A DNA stretch of 64,000 nt from an uncultured Haliea sp. (GTDB lineage Bacteria > Pseudomonadota > Gammaproteobacteria > Pseudomonadales > Halieaceae), in NCBI GenBank assembly GCA_947258585.1, contig CAMYIZ010000047.1, positions 154,741 to 218,740 of the forward strand, in the 5' to 3' direction. The notes beneath the pieces were generated by a model, which did not search any database, had not been told where the DNA came from, and saw only the letters and a program-made list of their open reading frames with translations. Position numbers and translations under genes: made by a program. The first letter of the stretch is position 1. Each line of letters starts with the position of its first letter. Positions 61,984 through 64,000 of the stretch are shown one piece after another.

Positions 61984-62892
61984 CTATAGGTCGGGAACCT
62001 GGGCGTTCTCCAGCCGGGCTGCCCGGGCCTCTGCCTCTTTCTGATCGAGCCACGCGATCGTCTCCCTTGCCTCCGCTACGCCAAGCGCGAAGTCCGTGAG
62101 CTTCATGTCGACGGATCGAACCGGATCAGTTTCGTTGAATGTCTGGATGTAAACCTGTAGCCAGGCAGCGCAGTCGGCCGGATCCGCCACGCCTCGCTCG
62201 CGGACTTTCTGGATCTGGTGGTCGAGCTGGCTGAAACTCACCCTCCCGGTCATTTCAAGCACCAGGCCGGAATCGTTCTGTGGCTTCTCGCTGCAGCTTA
62301 CCCGGCCCTCCGGGAAGTCCCAGCGCAGCGTGCCAACCAGCGAGCCCGCCTGGCCGCGATGACGAAAGCTGGGCTCGCCATAATTGTCCTCCAGCGCCGC
62401 CATAAACCTGTCGATTGGAGGCAGATTTGCTTCACTACCGAGCGTACGGCTCATGTATACCAGCTTGCCCTCGCCCGGCGGCGCGGTGAAGTGGAACTCG
62501 TAGTACTCATCAGAAGCCGTCTCTGCCCGCACCCGTTCGAGGTAGGGTTCGGTGCGCAGTTGCTCGGCACCATCGGAGTAGCTGAAGCTGGCAAGACGCT
62601 CGCTGATCTGCACTTCGGGATCGCGCTTCAACAGCATCGCCTTGACCTGATCCGGAGGCATGCCGACACAGATATCGACTATGGTCAGAGTGTCGTCAGG
62701 ACATTCGTAACTGAAACCGGTTGTGACTTCCGTTGTGACTTCGGGCTCATCCGCTACCGCTGACTCCGTCGCGACTGCCCCGGATTGTTGCGACTGTACT
62801 GGCTGCTTGGTATCGGAGTCATCGCCACAGGACGATATACACAGTATGCCACCGAGGGCGATAGCAAGCTTGAAGTCGCAACCCATCCTCAT
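61984..62892 (-). CDS. Lipoprotein of unknown function
   Basis: A 302-residue lipoprotein: the signal LAIALGGILCISSC ends at a lipobox Cys, followed by an acidic, Thr/Val-rich linker (TKQPVQSQQSGAVATESAV). A folded part has ICVGMPPDQVKAMLLKRDPE, ISERLASFSYSDGAEQLRTE and VYMSRTLGSEANLPPIDRF. The pattern of one small domain with an alpha helix and strands recalls SmpA/BamE-like fold lipoproteins, but the match is not strong. The ATG at 62892 has a G-rich site upstream. It stands alone after the Lrp gene. Confidence 0.72.
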   Translation of the reverse strand: MRMGCDFKLAIALGGILCISSCGDDSDTKQPVQSQQSGAVATESAVADEPEVTTEVTTGFSYECPDDTLTIVDICVGMPPDQVKAMLLKRDPEVQISERLASFSYSDGAEQLRTEPYLERVRAETASDEYYEFHFTAPPGEGKLVYMSRTLGSEANLPPIDRFMAALEDNYGEPSFRHRGQAGSLVGTLRWDFPEGRVSCSEKPQNDSGLVLEMTGRVSFSQLDHQIQKVRERGVADPADCAAWLQVYIQTFNETDPVRSVDMKLTDFALGVAEARETIAWLDQKEAEARAARLENAQVPDL

Positions 62893-63590
62893 GGAAATAC
62901 CCCCCGCTATTGCGCAGCGCTCCACTCTGCGTAACAGGAAAAGTCATTCTTGAAAAGTAGACTGCCGCGTCACCGATGTCCAGTAACCCAACTACGCGCG
63001 AGCACAACAGGCTACGGTAATACGATCATAAGAAAGTGCGGATACGGGATACGGGATACGGAATGCGGGGACTATCCCATACCCTATGTGCACCACCACA
63101 AGACCAATCGAACGAAGCATGGCTTACTGACTACGAGAACGCAGAATGCACTTATGGGGACCCGAAGACATGACTGCCAGTCCGCGCCTGAGCCCAGCGA
63201 GATGATTTTCGAATGTTATGTATGAGTTAGTGTTGCCATGTTTCAAGCTCAACAAACGCCAATGCACGTTTAATCAAAAACTGCAAGCGCAGCGTGCGTT
63301 GCGAATCCCACAATTGGCACCATAATCGCTCGCGCTCTGACTCACCTTGAGTATTGGGAAATGTAGAGGTCCACATCCTAACGTCCAAAAGCACTAACAG
63401 AAATCTCAGCAGCTCTTGAGTGCCTAATGTAAACCGATGGAAATAGGCATGCAGATCAGTCAGCGACTAGAGCGTCTTCTAGAGCAGGTTGTCATAGGCT
63501 CGTTTTGAATTGGTCTTTGATGCCACTATCGCAGCCAAGACTTTTTGATTGAAAACTTAGTCATAAATGAGAATTCATTGGGAACTAATA
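62893..63590. other. Gene-poor intergenic stretch
   Basis: About 700 bases with no convincing gene. It is visibly less GC-rich than the rest, with short frames only. It holds one short tandem repeat (63041-63068). I saw no tRNA, riboswitch or terminator. It may be a decayed or acquired segment near the IS element at the right edge. Confidence 0.5.
63041..63068. repeat. 7-base tandem repeat (GATACGG) x3 plus one degenerate unit
   Basis: Three exact copies of GATACGG are followed by AATGCGG, 28 bases in total, within non-coding DNA. Too short to call a minisatellite; likely slippage-prone. Confidence 0.8.
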
Positions 63591-63878
63591 ATGAGAAAAA
63601 ATGCCAGTATGTTTCGATCGTTTTTCGCGCTTCTGTTGGTCGGAGTATTCTCCGCAGGTCTTTCGGGCTGCAAAATTGAGTTGACGATCCCCGAGGGCGG
63701 ACAAGTTAGATCTGGTTCGGGTGCATATGTATGTACGGAAGGACAAAGATGTCAGATAAATGTCGATGATCTCGATTTCGACGAAACCTTTTACGCTGTT
63801 CCTAATCCGGGCTATGAATTTCAGGGGTGGCTGAAGAAGCACAGAAGCTTTTGTGGCGGGAAGAGGGAATCCTTGTAA
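63591..63878 (+). CDS. Small lipoprotein, probably frameshifted at the C-terminus
   Basis: A 95-residue predicted lipoprotein: MRKNASMFRSFF then LLLVGVFSAGLSGC with the lipobox Cys, followed by KIELTIPEGGQVRSGSG and a Cys-rich part VCTEGQRCQIN, then GYEFQGWLKKHRSFCGG. The frame stops at TAA (63876-63878) after KRESL. In the +1 frame from 63862 the text continues as RGNPCNDPVNNCTWYFLSEE, which looks like the natural end of this Cys-rich protein. A one-base shift near 63858-63862 is therefore likely. No function is known. Confidence 0.65.
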   Translation: MRKNASMFRSFFALLLVGVFSAGLSGCKIELTIPEGGQVRSGSGAYVCTEGQRCQINVDDLDFDETFYAVPNPGYEFQGWLKKHRSFCGGKRESL

Positions 63879-63931
63879 TGACCCAGTGAATAACTGCACA
63901 TGGTATTTTCTATCTGAGGAGGTAGGTAACC

Positions 63932-64000
63932 ATGATGCAAGAACCCGAAATCAAACGCTGGACAGCGAAGCGTAAGGCGGAGTTGATCAAGCAGGTCTAC
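63932..64000 (+). mobile_element. Start of an IS3-type transposase OrfA (truncated by window edge)
   Basis: A frame with an AGGAGGT site upstream begins MMQEPEIKRWTAKRKAELIK and runs off the window. This N-terminus is characteristic of IS3-family OrfA proteins with a DUF1153-like helix-turn-helix. Only 23 residues are visible; the inverted repeats were not identified. The identification rests on recognised pattern only. Confidence 0.65.

Overview
The window looks like the chromosome of a marine-type, high-GC gammaproteobacterium, close in gene style to Halieaceae/OM60-type bacteria: TonB-dependent receptors, P450s, GMC oxidoreductases, HDAC-like amidohydrolases, DUF1853, MntP, MtfA and a BkdA1A2B/AvtA operon. 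This placement is inferred from gene content, not from a marker gene. I saw no rRNA, tRNA, CRISPR array or prophage. The only mobile DNA is the start of an IS3-type transposase at the extreme right edge.

Region 1 (1-24,634) is the most interesting part. After the end of a PQQ-alcohol dehydrogenase (2-526) comes a minus-strand MBL hydrolase-MarR-P450 operon (558-3351). It is divergent from an FAD hydroxylase, a DUF2783 small protein and homogentisate 1,2-dioxygenase (3562-6765). A second FAD hydroxylase/DUF2783 pair ends tail-to-tail against hmgA. Upstream of that pair, all on the minus strand, lie an NTF2-like protein, an acetylpolyamine-amidohydrolase/HDAC, an amidase, a TonB receptor, a periplasmic amidohydrolase and an AraC regulator. 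Next come two c-type cytochromes, a complete TTQ (aromatic) amine dehydrogenase set (light chain, MauD, MauE, heavy chain), an aldehyde dehydrogenase and a second TonB receptor. Read as a pathway: uptake, deacylation of an amide or N-acyl amine, periplasmic amine oxidation to an aldehyde, oxidation to an aryl-acetate, ring hydroxylation to homogentisate, and ring cleavage. This is an inferred route; each step is supported by family membership only.

Region 2 (24,829-33,425) holds a TetR regulator, a Tat-exported spermidine-dehydrogenase-like flavoprotein, a secreted SnoaL-like protein and a small-molecule kinase. The kinase is paired with a class III PLP enzyme of the AGXT2L phospho-lyase type and with an SDR; a LuxR regulator and an MFS carrier diverge nearby. 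Region 3 (33,529-40,812) is a P450, GMC alcohol dehydrogenase and coniferyl-aldehyde-type dehydrogenase operon, followed by a DUF485/ActP-type symporter pair and an AraC regulator. It looks like stepwise oxidation of an alkyl or aryl-alkyl group to a carboxylate.

Region 4 (40,975-61,893) is mixed: an LTA-synthase-like sulfatase, MntP, DUF1853, an FAD reductase-like protein and a tightly overlapping operon of ODP-like MBL protein, unknown membrane protein and HDAC-like hydrolase. It continues with MtfA, an M28 lipoprotein peptidase, a deazaflavin-type oxidoreductase, a thioredoxin-2 fragment, YggU, ModABC, and the branched-chain 2-oxoacid dehydrogenase operon with AvtA, divergent from an Lrp regulator. 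Region 5 (61,984-64,000) has two lipoproteins, a gene-poor stretch of about 640-700 bases with a short tandem repeat, and the start of an IS element.
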